The notes beneath the pieces were generated by a model. It was given only the letters and a program-made list of their open reading frames with translations, had not been told where the DNA came from and did no database searches. From Helicoverpa zea (lineage: Eukaryota; Arthropoda; Insecta; Lepidoptera; Noctuidae), in contig NC_061465.1 of assembly GCF_022581195.2 (NCBI RefSeq), forward strand, positions 3,102,501 to 3,166,500: a stretch of DNA of 64,000 bases, in the 5' to 3' direction. Positions 49,841 through 63,734 of this stretch are shown piece by piece. Position 1 is the stretch's first letter. The number at the start of each line of letters is the position of its first letter. Position numbers and translations under genes: made by a program.

Positions 49841-50439
49841 GCCCCCCTCAAATGTACAAGCATTTTATACAATCATAAGTCAAAAATCGTTTACCCAAAC
49901 TTGGCTGCAAAACAGCACCTTTTGAACGTCAGGAATTTATAAAAGACAGTCCCCAAAACGCCCACCTTTCACCACTTCCTATGTGTTTTTACTGGGAAGA
50001 AGAAGTGGCGCAACAAACTCCCCAGCAACACATGTCTGTCTGTAGGTTAGAAGAACCTTAAACATTGTTTGATATATAAAGTATACAATACAATTTGTAC
50101 ATTGCAGTATAGGACAATATGCAATATTTACATACACTTTATACAGTCATAAATAGTACCTGCTGCATATCAAATTACAATAACTTTGATCAACAGCTTA
50201 GATTATAAACATAATAGCATTCTAAATAAAATCATTGAACTGAAATTATTCAAAAATTTACATTAAGTTCAACTTAATTCTAAAAACTTTGCATCATAAG
50301 TCAAAGTCAAAACATTTACTTCATTTAGACCATAACAAGCACTTATGAAAGTCAAAAACATAAATAAGTTTGATTCTAGTTGCTCATTCCAACAGTAGCT
50401 TCCTATAGAGAAGAACAGGCAAGTAACTCCATGGTTACT

Positions 50440-50463
50440 TTTTTTTTTTTTTTTTTTTTTTTT
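50440..50463. repeat. Long T homopolymer inside the copia element
   Basis: An uninterrupted T run of about 24 bases on the plus strand; it may mark a retroposed A tail or replication slippage. Confidence 0.8.
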
Positions 50464-52296
50464 TAATACATAGTATGGTATTACAGTTTATATGTATTGA
50501 TACATACAATAACAGCATGCGAAGGTCATGTAGAATCACAAACAAAAACATATGAGAATTAAATTACCATTAAAATGCTTCATGCTTCAAATTTTCATGT
50601 TTCACGAAAATGCATGAGTCAAATACCATTTATAAGAATAATTATTAAACATGATATGAATCTTTTAATGTACTTTGTAACTTATCTTGTAATAAGTATA
50701 AACATTCACATATTTTACATTAATTAATACTTTTATACGTACATATTTTGTCACCAGACAAATAGTCAAAGGAAAAATACAATTTTACTAGCTGGTAAAA
50801 TTTTAATTTGGTTATTAATTAGATATTGTTATGTCCTATGGAGCAGGACCACCACATTTCTAAGCATTTTTATCTTGAACTTAATGTTCTAACTTATAAT
50901 ATGCTTTCTTAAAAAGTGTGGCTTTTTTATATATGAGTTTTAAACCTCATGTCATTCAGTTCCAGACTGTTGCCTGGTTGTCTGGTATTTTGTTATTACA
51001 TTTACTTATTTATTTACATATACAACCTTACATCTACCCTTACAGGACGTGCCTAATGCGGCAGATGGGTTCTTATTAATTCTAAACTAAACTAAAAACA
51101 CATAAATAACACATCACATCACATCACACAAATCAACACATAAAAACTTAACTAAATTCGTCACAATATCGTTTGTGATTTGTAGGATTATTAGCGATGC
51201 TAATACAACTGTTATTAACTTCATATATCATCATTGTCTGTTTTATCAGAATAGAACTATGTTATAATGATTTTATCCAAATAGCTTCTCTTATAGCTTC
51301 AAATAAGCATATATTCAGCTTCTGTTGAGGAACCGGCGACTATTTTGTTTCCGTGTATTCCACGAAATTGTACAATTATCAAACACTTTAAATATGTGAT
51401 CTGTTGTACTTATGCGGTCAATAACGTCGCCTCAACCAATCAGAATCTGCATACCCTGCCATCAGTTGTTTGTAATCACATTTCACATAGGTGAGCTTTA
51501 ATTTAAGAGTTCCTTTTATGTATCTCAAAAGATGTTTTAACCACTTCCATAACTTCATTAATTTTACTTTGATACTGACTTATAATACCTATAGCAGCAC
51601 AAATATTTGGTCATGTACTAAGCATTGCATGCGCATTGCGTACATAAGGCACTTCCATATAGATATCTCCCTTGAGAATGCCTTTCTAAACGGCGGTTTT
51701 TACATCCATAAGATGGGCATGTAAATCAAACTGATTTGCAAGAGTTAAAATAAATTGGAAAGATTATATTTGAGCTACTGGAGTCAACGTTTCGTTATAA
51801 TCTTGTAAGCATTGTTGAGTGACACCACGAGCTACTAATCGGGCTTTATACCATGTGGGTTTACCCAACTCGTTATTTTTAATTGTACATACCCAATTTG
51901 AGCTTTTTATGTTAAAATTTTTAGGTCTTGCTATGAGAGTCCAAGTATTATTTCTATGATTAGACTCTATTTCACTTTTTGTGGTTTTCAACATATGTAT
52001 ACTAGAATCATCCCCACTAAAAATGTCACAATAGGTGCATGGTAGTGATTGAACAGTTGTGAGCGATAAGCAAAAATGGGTCATCAATCCTTTTATAATC
52101 TATTGGGGTACTTTGAGAATTATTTGTATTACGTCTCAGTTTGCTAGATGAAGGTCCAGCTTCTGAGCTATTATCAGGGGAATGATTATGTTTGTGTTTG
52201 TTGCCTATTAACTTTGCCGATTTATCGTCGTTATCGTGCTTGTTAATTTAGGCGGGAATTTGAACAGGTATTATAGAAATACAACTCATCAAATCA

Positions 52297-52383
52297 TCAT
52301 CATCATTGGCCACAGAGCATCTTGGACAGATGATTGTGGCAGTGCTTGTCTACGCGGTTATTAGTGCCGCAAGCACTTTCTTT
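52297..52383. mobile_element. 87-bp insertion with 10-bp flanking repeat inside copia
   Basis: Flanked by catcaaatca on both sides (52287-52296, 52384-52393). The insert holds inverted agtgcttg and caagcact. It starts with a tcatcatcat run like other lepidopteran repeats. Probably a short SINE or MITE remnant. Confidence 0.5.
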
Positions 52384-54244
52384 CATCAAATCAACATCCC
52401 TCGCAATAGGGAATTGGTTATTTTCTGTATTAGGTAAATAGTTTGTAACCATTTTGGTCGTAACCAACTAATATGGCTTTAAATGACTTTTCGTCAAATT
52501 TCGAGGCTTTAGTTTTATCATGAACATGTTGAACCGAATCATCATCATTATTTTAAATGTCTTGAATGACTTATTTTTGGTTTCGTATTTTCGGTATTGA
52601 TTGTGTCATGTTTCGTATGGTGTTTTATTATTGGCGAGCGCTTTTGTGGGTAGTCTATTTGTTAAATATGTATATTAATATAGCTTCATCCCAGAATATT
52701 TTATATAATTTCTAACCAATTTGTAACTAAATTTGTAACCAATGGTCGAGCCATTTCGGTTAACGTACGATTCATACGCTCCTCGACACCATTTTGTTGT
52801 GGCTATTCGATACTGTTAAACAGTACCTAAGTTATTCCTTACAAACACAATAATAATCTTTAAATTCATTAGAAAGATATTCTCGCCCACTATCGCAATA
52901 TAAATTAGTTTACTTTATGGTTAAATAAATTTTCACTTTTAGCAACAAAATCTTGAAAACATGTCAGCACTTCTGACTTAGCGTAGGTACATCAAATATA
53001 TAACAGTGTGATATTGCACTGTAATGTATAAAATTGTCTATAAACGTAGCAAAATAGTTCTTATCATATACAGTACATGGTTTTTACCAAATATGCAAGG
53101 TTCACATAATTCATCAGAATTATCAAATAAAAACATTATTTTCATCAACTCCATATTTGAACATTTGATTTTTCTGTTTATTTAAGTGAGTACTATGCCG
53201 TATTATTTATACTCTTTTACACAGTCTTGGTGATTCTCTTCAACAAAATTTAAATTACTCAGAGAATTATTACTGTTTAAAAGTAATACTAAAAAAAAAA
53301 ACATTAGTGATTGATGTTCTCACCTGTCATAAAACATTTATTATTTTTACCATAAATGTTAAAAAAAAATTACCGACATACCAGTCTTTTGGCATATTAT
53401 AACGTACCTCCGGTGAATATAAAACGTCATCAATTGATCCTTGAATTTATGTTGTTACCTCGATTTACCCTTTACCAAACTCCAGGATTGAAACTCCTTT
53501 CCTAGCAACACCGATCTTCAATGGTGTGGATAATTCGACGTACGAGGTTAAAACCTTTTTACATTGTCAATCTTTTAATTTTTTTTTTTTTTTTAATATG
53601 ATATATGTCATCATGATCTGTCACACCAGAATCTAAAAGAAAATAAACAGTATTATTTTCTACATAATTAGCAGACAATTTACATTATTAAATCATAAAA
53701 ATGAAACCGTCCTGGTCATTGTTGCAGTATTCAATGTTATTGGCAGACTTTTGAAGTTCACCCATTGATTATTTTGCTGCAGTCCCTTTAAGTAACGGCA
53801 GTCCTTTTTGAAATTATTCCGACGTCCGCAATGATCACAATACATTTTTTTTTTGATATTATATGCATTGAATTTCCGGGTTGATAAATAATTATTTTTA
53901 TTCTTCTTCTTTCGTGTCGATGACATGTCTTATAGTGAGACTACACTTTGTCAGCCCAATATGCCGCCACAGCGAGAGCACTAATTATTTTTATTTTGAG
54001 TGTGGGTCTCATGTGGGTCTCATTATTATTATACAATTCATGATCGAGTCGTAGTCTAGTAGTAGGCGTAGTCTTCACAGAAACCATATTGAGTTGCTTA
54101 TCACCTAGCAACGCAGAAATAACACCGTCATAAGATGTGATATTTTGTTCATTGTTAATGCAATTTTAATTTACACTCTTTCACTGAATTTAAAAATTTT
54201 GTTGTATTACTTTTAACTACAGAAAACGGCCTGGGCCCATAACC

Positions 54245-54442
54245 TGTTGGATATGGGTGCAGGTGAGACAAAGAAAACACATGTATCCTGAACGACTGTT
54301 ATATTTCGAATGTAAGAACGTACGATTAAAGTGAACATTGAATGATTGAATGTTTGACGAATGATTGAAGTAGGTATGCTTTATATAATCTTGGATATTT
54401 GTAAAGGAGGTATTATACGTACATCGTGCGTATATTCCAACA
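54245..54442 (-). repeat. 5' LTR of the copia element
   Basis: 198 bp, identical by eye to the other LTR; the primer-binding site follows directly at 54244 and below. Confidence 0.93.
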
Positions 54443-54447
54443 ATCAT

Positions 54448-57400
54448 TAACATAAAAGAGTCATACGTTAAAACTGAACCTACATTAATTGTTTCTTTAG
54501 TACGCAATACGACAAATGCAAACATTGTATACGGCTTTTAGTAGTGACACACAACAGAAGTTCATTTATATTTAGCAGTGTTAATTATTTCAATTCTCTG
54601 TAAGATAAGTACTTATCCTCATACATATTATGTACATACTAGGTTCTATCTAGGATTTAATGAAGCTTGACATCGCGTGCACCAGTGCATCAGACTCAAT
54701 CTCTTCAATCGCATGCCGCTGAATGCAACAATTGATTTGCTTGTTTTGATTCCGTTTTAATTAGTTTGGTATTTATGGTCAAATTCCTAAGTCGATTATG
54801 GGGAAAATTCGATTTTGGACCAGCAACATTGGACTAGGTAAGCTGTGTCCGACTTTGCCTTTCAGACGACATATTTTTAATGCAAAAGTATGCAAGATAT
54901 CTATGTATGTATACCAATACCTATTATAAAGCTAAAAAGAGTTTGTTCGCTTGCTTGGACACGCCGATCTCAGTTTTGAATATTTTTGAAAATGTTAAAA
55001 AACTTATTTATTGAGAAAGGCGTAAGCTAGGCTTTTTATCCCTTTCTGTACGCGAAATAGTTCCCAGGGACGCGGATGGACCCGAGGAAGCTAGTTTTAT
55101 AAGAACTTAACGATCCTATAAACTTGAAACAATCTTCGTTGAAAATTGTCTTCCAACAATTTAGGTCCTAAAGTGTTAGCTTAGAAAGAGCAGGGAACGA
55201 TAAGAAAAGTGGGTCTTCGAGCCAGTGATGGTGCATTATTCTGATTTATATAGTGAGATAATGCTTATTACAGTTGGTTGGCACTTTTCAGGCTAATTTG
55301 ATGCAAAAGCTATGCGTTTTAAATTTTATTTTAAAATTACCTTAAGATATATTTCGTAAACTTACACAATTAATTATGTAATTCTTATTTGCATTTCTGT
55401 GTTAAAAAGTAAAACAAAGTATCTAATAGCCCACGTTTGCTTTACTATCCCAAAAAATATGACAATTCCAATGCATTGTGCACAATAGTTTACATTACTC
55501 GTAACAATGCATACCGTTTATTGTCCGAATAGAAAAAGTTAGTTCACGATAACAAGCTCGTAAAGCGATAAGACCTTTTTACAGAAAACACCGACAATGT
55601 CTCTTTTGTATTCAGATAATGAAATGAACTTCTGGCAACTGACAGATAAAATTAATAATTAATTTGTACTTAGAATTTTGTTCGCATCGCTGAATAAAAG
55701 AGGAGCGATTTGTTTATCTATATTATAAATAGCTTTACAGATATTTGTTTAGAAGCGGCTCTTTCAAATCTCCTTTGAAAGCTTTTTATTTAGATTTCCA
55801 GTAATAAATGTTTAAATATTACGGGCTTTTAAGTATTCTTTACATTAAGTTTATAATTTTCTTTTGGGCTGCAAATACTCTATAGGCGTAGAATAACTGG
55901 AACTTTGAGCCGGAGATAAAAATCCTGAGACATAACACAGCAACATGTCATCCAGCCCATAAAAATATCTTACACAAACAAGATCCGTTGAAAACACGAC
56001 AATAGCATGTGCCCTATATTTATCATAAGCTATCTTACACATACAACCACCGATCGCACCATCTCACCCTGCGTTTTAACGTAAACAAAACTTACATAAC
56101 GTAAATAAATCCTAACGCAATAGTTAGACAACACGTGAAAACGGTTCAACGGGTTAACTATCAGTTAATAAATATCCGTAACGTGCAGTTACCGAGAATT
56201 TGTGAACACAATCTGGTTTAAAATAAGCGTTACGCAACGTAGTCTGTTACAAGCATAAAGGAACTTGTGAAGTTGTAAACAATGTTCGGATTCAAGGGTG
56301 TGTAGGTATTTTGTGGAAGATGAAGATGAAGTTAGTATGAAATTGTGTGCCTAGAATTCTTAGAAAATTGACGTGGTTTATTATGTCAAGACAAACAACG
56401 ACGAAGGAAACAATTTTGAACATGACAACGTGTCACTAACCATAGTTTGTGCTAATAAAGTATTGATAAAAATCTTTCACCAACCAATTTTCCGTTATAC
56501 AAATGCAATTAATTTTCGAATAGGTCAAATATCAATTATACTAAAACAAATACAATAACGTCCATATGGCCCATTAGCGCAGTGCAGCAAATTAGCGCAA
56601 CCATCCTCAAATCATTTTATTATTACCATTAATAAACGAATACTTAACAATGCTAACTAAACCTAATTATAACTGCAGAGAAAAGTTGTAGACTGAAAAC
56701 AAAAAGGGAGTAGGTCAAGCGGGGACATGGGTCAACGACGCTTGGATTGTAACTGTTGGAGAACGTACAATTGCTTCTGAAGTGAAAACTTACCGTAAAG
56801 AGAGCCTCTGAAGAGTTTCACCTGATTGTGCTCCGAATGTTTGATCTAGTCGGAGAAGGACATGCTAGAGATTTCCGTTGGGTTAATTTTGAAACAGTGG
56901 TACTTACTACTCAAATACGTACACTTATTTCACTTTATAAATATATATCATCATAATACCAATGTTCATTTAAAAATGTGTGATATTTGTCTTTATATAA
57001 AACATTATCGTAGGCATTACATAGTCAATATCTAACATTTTAAAGCAAATTAAATCTATTTCGGTTAAAATAAATAGATGTTTTCAGCCACAAAGTTTAT
57101 GGTTACAAAACATTTGAAAAATCAAAAGCATCTGAAACAAAGGCTGTTAAAATTAAGATCATAATATCAGCTGGCTATTAATAACGAAGTTTTTATAGCA
57201 GATAAAAAACGTTTGATCACAACACTTTAATACTATTCCGAAGCACGCTTACTTAATTGGTCCGTTGTCGCTTATGGAGTAGAAATTACAAAAAAGGTTT
57301 TTTTTTTTTATAAACTAACAGCATCGTCTACTTTCCTAGATTGCGTTTGGGGCAAAGAAAAGTTTAATGACAGTTCATACAATATATTTTTTTGCTAGGT

Positions 57401-60400
57401 AAATACTATCAAAGGCTAGTAAATTACTATTATAAAAGCAAGAAGTTTTAAAATTAACTCTTAGCTTTTTATCGAAACAGCTTCGATCACCGAGTTAACC
57501 TGAAGAGAATTAGCCATTTCAAAGACACTTCAAGCAAAACAAAAATATAGGTAGTCCCTATATTTTTATAAAGTGCAAAATAGAACTGCATTTACAGATA
57601 ATGTTGCAAAGTGCATACTGACGCTAGGTTGTGTAACACTATTGCATCCAAATGTATGGACGACTAAACTATTGACGCTATTTTAAGATGCAATGGCCTG
57701 GCAGCTAGAAATACGATTTTACCTGAAAATAATAAACATTTTGAAACATAGAATATAAGAGACTTGAAATCCCCGAATTTGAAGTAGAGGAAAAGTTTTA
57801 TCAAGAAATCTGAAACTATCGAGTTTCTAATTTTTAGGGATCCAAAGGGTAAAATGGGACCCCAAAACTTAAACTTGGCTGTCCGTCTGTCACTAGACTG
57901 TATCGTGATAGTTGTCATAAATTATGAACCTTATATTACAATGTTTCTGATTTGCTCTTACCGCTTTAACAACGAATACTGAAAACTGTAAAAAAAAAAA
58001 ACATTTTAAGTAGATCCCATAAAACAAACGTGATTTTTGGAAAGTACGGAATCCTTCTAACACGAGTCCGATTCCCACTTGGCAGGATTTTTAGAATCTT
58101 CGTTAAACAAAGCCGCACAATCTCCAAACTTGTACCAATCTAGGAAACTTTACTTTACGACCTCCATACCGGTGACCTGTTTTACTAAACACCCATAAAC
58201 CCTGTAGGGTATACTGCCCCGGATTACGTCATTGTCGTTTTACGACTGTTTTGTTTGAGTTATAGCGTTTAGCTTTTTTGGCCACTTTGTGGACATAATC
58301 ACTTAGTGGGTTTAGTATGGGATCACTCGTAAAATCGACGGCTGACCCGTCAAACTGTAAACTGAGCTTGGATGAAGCAATTATGTTTCTATTTTTATGC
58401 TGACGATTTTTTGAGTGTTGTTCATTGGTCAAAAAAGTACCGTTAGAATAGGAAAATATTTTCGATGTTTATTTTTGAAGAAATAGTTATTCAAACTAGA
58501 ATAAATACTATTTCTACTGACTAGAGTTAAAGTTCCTCAAATTATCTTTCAAAACAATAATTTTGTTCCTAATTCAAGTCTCGCAAAGCTTTATTTAACG
58601 CGTGCCATAAAGTGTCTATCTCGCGTAGTCTGCACTTCAGTTAGCGTATGCTAAAATTTTGGGACGTATAAAAGTGGAAATATTTTGAGGGAATATAAGC
58701 TACCTAATTTTGCGAAAGACTTTATGGGACCCTAAAATAATTTTAGTATAGTTGAAGCTATTTTTCCTCCACGCACGCTTAAACAACTTGTTTGAAATAT
58801 ATCCACAGCCTTTATATTTCGCACTGTTTTAAATGAAGCATCAGGGAATAATACTGTCATTCAAATCTGTCGCTCGGCGTACATATTGCTCGTTGCGAGC
58901 TTTTGGCTTGACGTGACCCTATTTGCTTAGCAAGACCATTAAGCATTGTCACAGCGGATTTTCATTAACACGTGTTCATTAATTTTGAGTACATTGAATG
59001 TACGTTATGCTGCCCTACCGAAAAACGCTAAAGTTTATGTTTATATTTTAATTTATTTCATCAGATTACGTTGTTTGTTTTATGATGAAGACATAAAAAT
59101 GCTTAAACCCATAAAAAAATAAAATAATGAACGATTTTACTACGGAGCGTTCCATACTAAATGGTATCCGAAAAAATATGTAGGTGTTAGTGCTATAAGC
59201 AAAACACTCAGCTTTTATATTTCACGATCTTGTCATCGTTTTACTGACAGAGTGACACTTATGTCTTATTGTGATATATTTTTACGATTTCGTATTAGCG
59301 TTACATCACTATTAACGTTTACGGTCCTTGAATGCGATCATTTTCGGTTGCTGTAAAAAGTCTGTAGGAGTACAAAGAGGCGTAAGTCTTTCGTTACGAA
59401 GCGGCAAATTTGCCAATAATTCAACCTTTTTCCTAGCAACGTGAAGTGCCTGATTATGGCGTCAATTACTTATATAGAAAACGTTTGTCGATGTTTTACT
59501 GAAGCCGTTACTAAGCGTGGGAACGAAGATTGTTAGCAAATAACTCCTAATAAATAGCTGCTAAAAGGGTGGGCATGTTTACATTCGGCTATTATAAGAA
59601 TAGATTGATTAATGTTCAGGTGGGCCGATGAAAAATGGTTAGCAGATAAAACGATCTTGTAAGGTAACAGATAAGGTACGGCCTATGATATGGTAATGAA
59701 TGATGGTAAAATTAGTTCAACGAAAAAAATATTGGTGCCCAGGTGTATTTTTATTGAAGAAATTGCTTTGTTATTTTTTCATTAATAACTACTGATTGGT
59801 CGGACTGAGTGGTTGGACGACCCCAATATTTCTTGTTTACGTAATTATTACCTAACAAATTCTATTCATGAACAACTTGGAAATAAGTAAACTAGAGGAT
59901 TTCTCTGCTCAAGAAGAATGTTGTGTCCTTTTTTGCGATCTTGAATAGAACCACAAACAGTGGTCTATCCTCATTAAGTTAAAGACCTTTAGGTTAAAGC
60001 CTGACATAAACGCCAGTAAGAACGGGTCTTCCTTACATATACCTAATTAACACCCTCATTCCGCTCCGAAGACTATTTGCCACAGACAAAGTCCTTCACA
60101 ATGGTCCCTCCGTCCCTTTACCGAATTAATTGAACAAATGCGTTTAATTGAAGCGTGACATTATTACTAATGCTGTATAGCAATTGTTTATATCAGTTTT
60201 ATTACCAGTAAAATTAAAGGCTATATCTATTATGACTCACGTAGGCGATTATCATTCTCCTTGGAATATGATTATTAAGGCCACTGCCATTTGATATGCT
60301 GTCGACGGTTCAATGAAATAAGATTTTTTGATTTTCCAACATATCCTGAACCTGTCAGGGAAGTGTTTGGGATTTTCTTTCAATAAAAGTTTGAAAAGCG

Positions 60401-61317
60401 AGTGTCCAATACCAGCTTATGAAAGAGACGTGAAAGGACCGATAGGTATGTCCTTTTGCAAGACAGCGTCGTACAACTTTACGGGCTCAAAAGTTCAGAA
60501 ATACAAGTTGCTAAGAAGCCAGTGTTCATAAAACGAGAAATTGTGTCGTTAACGTGGCAGGAAAATGTAGTTACGAAATTCTTGTTTGACACAATTAATT
60601 ATACTTATTACTCTCTGTTCAGCGAAACTTGTTCGGAGTTCAAGCTGTTGAAGTCTCATCTAGAATACAGAAAACAGTGACAAAGTAATATGATACTATC
60701 CACCAGAATCTAATTACAACTAATGGACGAAGAGCATTATTTCTTAACGTTCATTGTTATGAGTGCGTAAAATTATTACATTTCAGAGTATATATTTGAT
60801 TTTATACCCATTGTAGTATACAAAGAAATGAAGTAAAAAGAACATTTGCTCGCGGCTTTATTAAAAAATAAATATTGTGTTAAGCTTGCGAGTGTAAGTA
60901 ATCTTCAGAAAAGATTAGGAATAAGTAGGCCTTGTTTGACCTTTTCAATTTAAGATACATACTAATTTCATTGCACTTGTTTTGAAAAGATTTATTTCAA
61001 TTAGCAGGCTTTGAAACAACGCTTATTAAAATTCCCATTTTTTCTAATTTTATTAAATAATGATTATATTGTTTTTGTTAAAACCTAATTTCTTAAATTT
61101 TATTTGAGCATAATCTTAATACCTTAATCAATATCAGCGTCAAAATTACTCCCCAACTAATAAATATTTACAGTAAATCCACTTTTAACGGCCATACTCA
61201 ATCAAGTGGCTACTGACCAATGACCATGCAAATATATTCTCGCAATTTAATCCTAATAAAAGGCGTACGATGCGTTGTGATATCAATTTGGACAATTAAG
61301 AGTTCATGCACACTGTA
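54448..61317. other. Mostly featureless AT-rich DNA
   Basis: A fragment at 54921-55100 (ends 'gaggaagctagttttataag') is a minus-strand relative of the ctagctt repeat family. Two short minus-strand stretches (55854-55950 and 58232-58370) have coding-like composition but no supported gene structure. Otherwise nothing was recognised. Confidence 0.4.
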
Positions 61318-61526
61318 GACTTAAAAGTCGGCTGATAGTTGACCCGATATGGAAAGAAAAAAAATTATAATAATAAAATAAAGAAAATCTTGTATTTAGT
61401 CAAAGCTTTTAGTCACTCAGATACCAGTCATATCTGATCGTTGTTATGTGTTCGTTATATGTGTACTACCATTCATTTTCTTACTTATAAATCGCCCGAT
61501 CAAACTGTCGGCCGACTAAAAGTCCG
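61318..61526. mobile_element. 209-bp MITE-like inverted repeat
   Basis: The left end gacttaaaagtcggctgata is mirrored imperfectly at the right end (cgatcaaactgtcggccgac then taaaagtc). The interior is AT-rich with no coding content. Confidence 0.5.
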
Positions 61527-63730
61527 CAGTTTGGCGGGTATTCTAAATAGCCTGCTGTTACACCATTTAACACGATAAATGGGTCACTAAACGAAATCTT
61601 TCGGTTCATAGGGTATCATGATTTTAAAGTGCACACATTGTTACCATGGTTCGGAATTAACTGCTAAGTGTTACGTTTTAGGGCAATGAACTTAACGCAT
61701 TTGTTTTGTAGTGTGATTGTTGAATAACCTATTTAAAATTGTGACTTAAAAATGTACTCGTCATCGCATCGTACGCATTCAATAGTTTAATTAGACTTTA
61801 CGTCTGGAGCTGCAATTTTTTCGTCATTTAGGATCGGAAAATATTAAAGCAAAGATATTTAGCAAAACAGACTGTACCTAACATATCTCATCTGATAAGT
61901 ATAAATACGAAAGCATTCCAAATAATTTTTCAGATAGAATCTCTGAAAAAAATTGATGAAATTACGTCAAAGCTAAAATTTCCTAGTACTCGGAATCACT
62001 GATTAATATCGCAGAAGCTTTTAATTACTGGCACAAGTATGACGTCACAACTTCGAAAGCATTTGTTTATTTTGCTGTTGATCCAATGCGCTGTGATGCA
62101 TCTTGATGACGTAACTTTGAGCTGAGATGTTCCAAATATTGGAGACGGTAAATGTAGGTATGTGTGAATTCATCATCCATTCCATGATATAAGAATATTT
62201 TTCAATGACCTAAGTCAATTGTTTATCCATGAACTTAAAAATGCAATACCTAATAGTTGGTGTCATAGTTTATTATTTTTTGAGTCGAAATAATTTACAT
62301 AATCAATTTGGCGTTGCGTAATTTACTCAATCAGTTCACGTTAGCTGTTGCAACCTAAATAACCATAATTATGAGTCTTACTAACCAAATAACTAAATCA
62401 AATATTATACCAATTACAATATACGCGTGTTCATTTGCTGTGATGATAACCAAGTTATTGCTAGCATTGAACGTTCACACGGAGAACATTTATTAAGCTC
62501 GTTCAGAAGTGCCATTCGTACAAAATATAAAAGGTGACTTATGGTGAAGAGATATACTTAGGCGTTACTAAATAAAACACAGCAGTTACTACCTTTTCTT
62601 CGGTAAATAATAGTCATTCCAGATTAAGTATTGTACAATTGGCTATAATCTCTTTGACGACTGGAACTTACCTATTGCTAGAGATATACATATTACAGAA
62701 TGTATACTTTTTTTAGGAATAATAACAAGTGTCACATTAACTGTTCTCTAGCATTATCTACTGATACTCGGGCCAATAATATGAATGTGTCAAGTGGTCC
62801 TTCTGCAGTAACTTTTACTCACAACCAGCAAACAATTTATATAATATTTTTGACGCGACAAATATTTATCCATGCGAAGATTACGCCTAGCGCATCGTTA
62901 TTGTTACTTATCATGAATAGTGACAAACTCGACTTGAGATGACACCAAAATGTGGTTTGTGATTCTAGCCCAATCTTGCTATCTATATGTACCTATACCG
63001 TGTATGTGTTTCTGTACTTAGTAACGAAGTTACATTATCTTCTGTTTGTTATAGATATGTAGTTTATTTTAACTTAACTAACTGTTAAATATGCAATTTG
63101 CATCAATTTCGCGATACTATTTTACCTCCATAAATATCGAAACTATGTATATTTAGACAGCTTATCCTTATTTTGTTCTTACGCTTATTACATTTTCCAA
63201 GCTGCTAATTAGCCGTTATTTGTTGTGTATCTTTGTGAAAAATAAAGCAAGCTTTGGACTCTCTTGTATAGAATTATGTGACACTTCAGCGCCACCGGGG
63301 ATTATATCTGCAGTGCTAATAAGTAACAGAAATACAGGCTGAATTCCAGTATAAATTCGTTCTTCAATTTTGTTTTTATTTAGATGTTTCTTGCGTAACG
63401 TCTTTTAAGAAAAATATCCATGGAATGTTGTCAAAATTTAAAGGAAATTCGGCAAATATTAAGACACTAATGATCTCTACAAACTGATTCTTTTCAAGAC
63501 ATGCCGGCAATAAACACTTCTAATGAAATGTCTCACAGTGATCAAATCAGCACACCATTTACTACTGAGCATTGACCTCGATTGACTCCAAAAACTAGTG
63601 TGGGAACAACAGTATGATTCATTCACTTTTGTTGGAAATTAATTTTCTGAAAACGAACGGCATTTCATGATTTAGGACCTTTAAGTGTCAAAACTGTTGC
63701 GAAAACGAAAAAGCAAAATTTGTCTCCTAT
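61527..63730. other. AT-rich DNA, nothing recognised
   Basis: Short open frames only; no repeat or RNA structure found. Confidence 0.4.
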
Positions 63731-63734
63731 ATTT

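Larger units (their letters stand above)
49643..54442 (-). mobile_element. Ty1/copia LTR retrotransposon, complete ends, broken interior (4.8 kb)
   Basis: Two identical 198-bp LTRs (TGTTGG...CCAACA) bound the element, and a 5-bp duplication ATCAT flanks it (49638-49642, 54443-54447). Next to the 5' LTR is a primer-binding site GGTTATGGGCCCAG, which suits priming from inside initiator tRNA-Met as in Drosophila copia; next to the 3' LTR is a purine tract GAGGGGGG. In order on the minus strand come a Gag zinc-knuckle relic (53839-53798), integrase QQNGVEERMNRTL (about 52800-52741), the start of reverse transcriptase (NNTWTLI ... RYKARLVARG-like, 52087-51764; HLMDVKTA near 51700) and RNase H SSTEAEYM (about 51335-51310). 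Stops and frameshifts interrupt all parts, and the central polymerase appears deleted, so it cannot make its own enzymes. Confidence 0.92.

Noticed and set aside
55854..55950. Minus-strand terminal-exon candidate (ends STPIEYLQPKRKL)
   Set aside because: An acceptor-like TCTCAG precedes it, but no partner exon or known family was found.
58232..58370. Minus-strand terminal-exon candidate (PLSDYVHKVAKKAKRY)
   Set aside because: Coding-like composition only; no upstream exon and no recognised homologue.
60328..60680. Overlapping plus-strand open frames
   Set aside because: Two frames overlap, neither shows a motif or splice context; likely chance.
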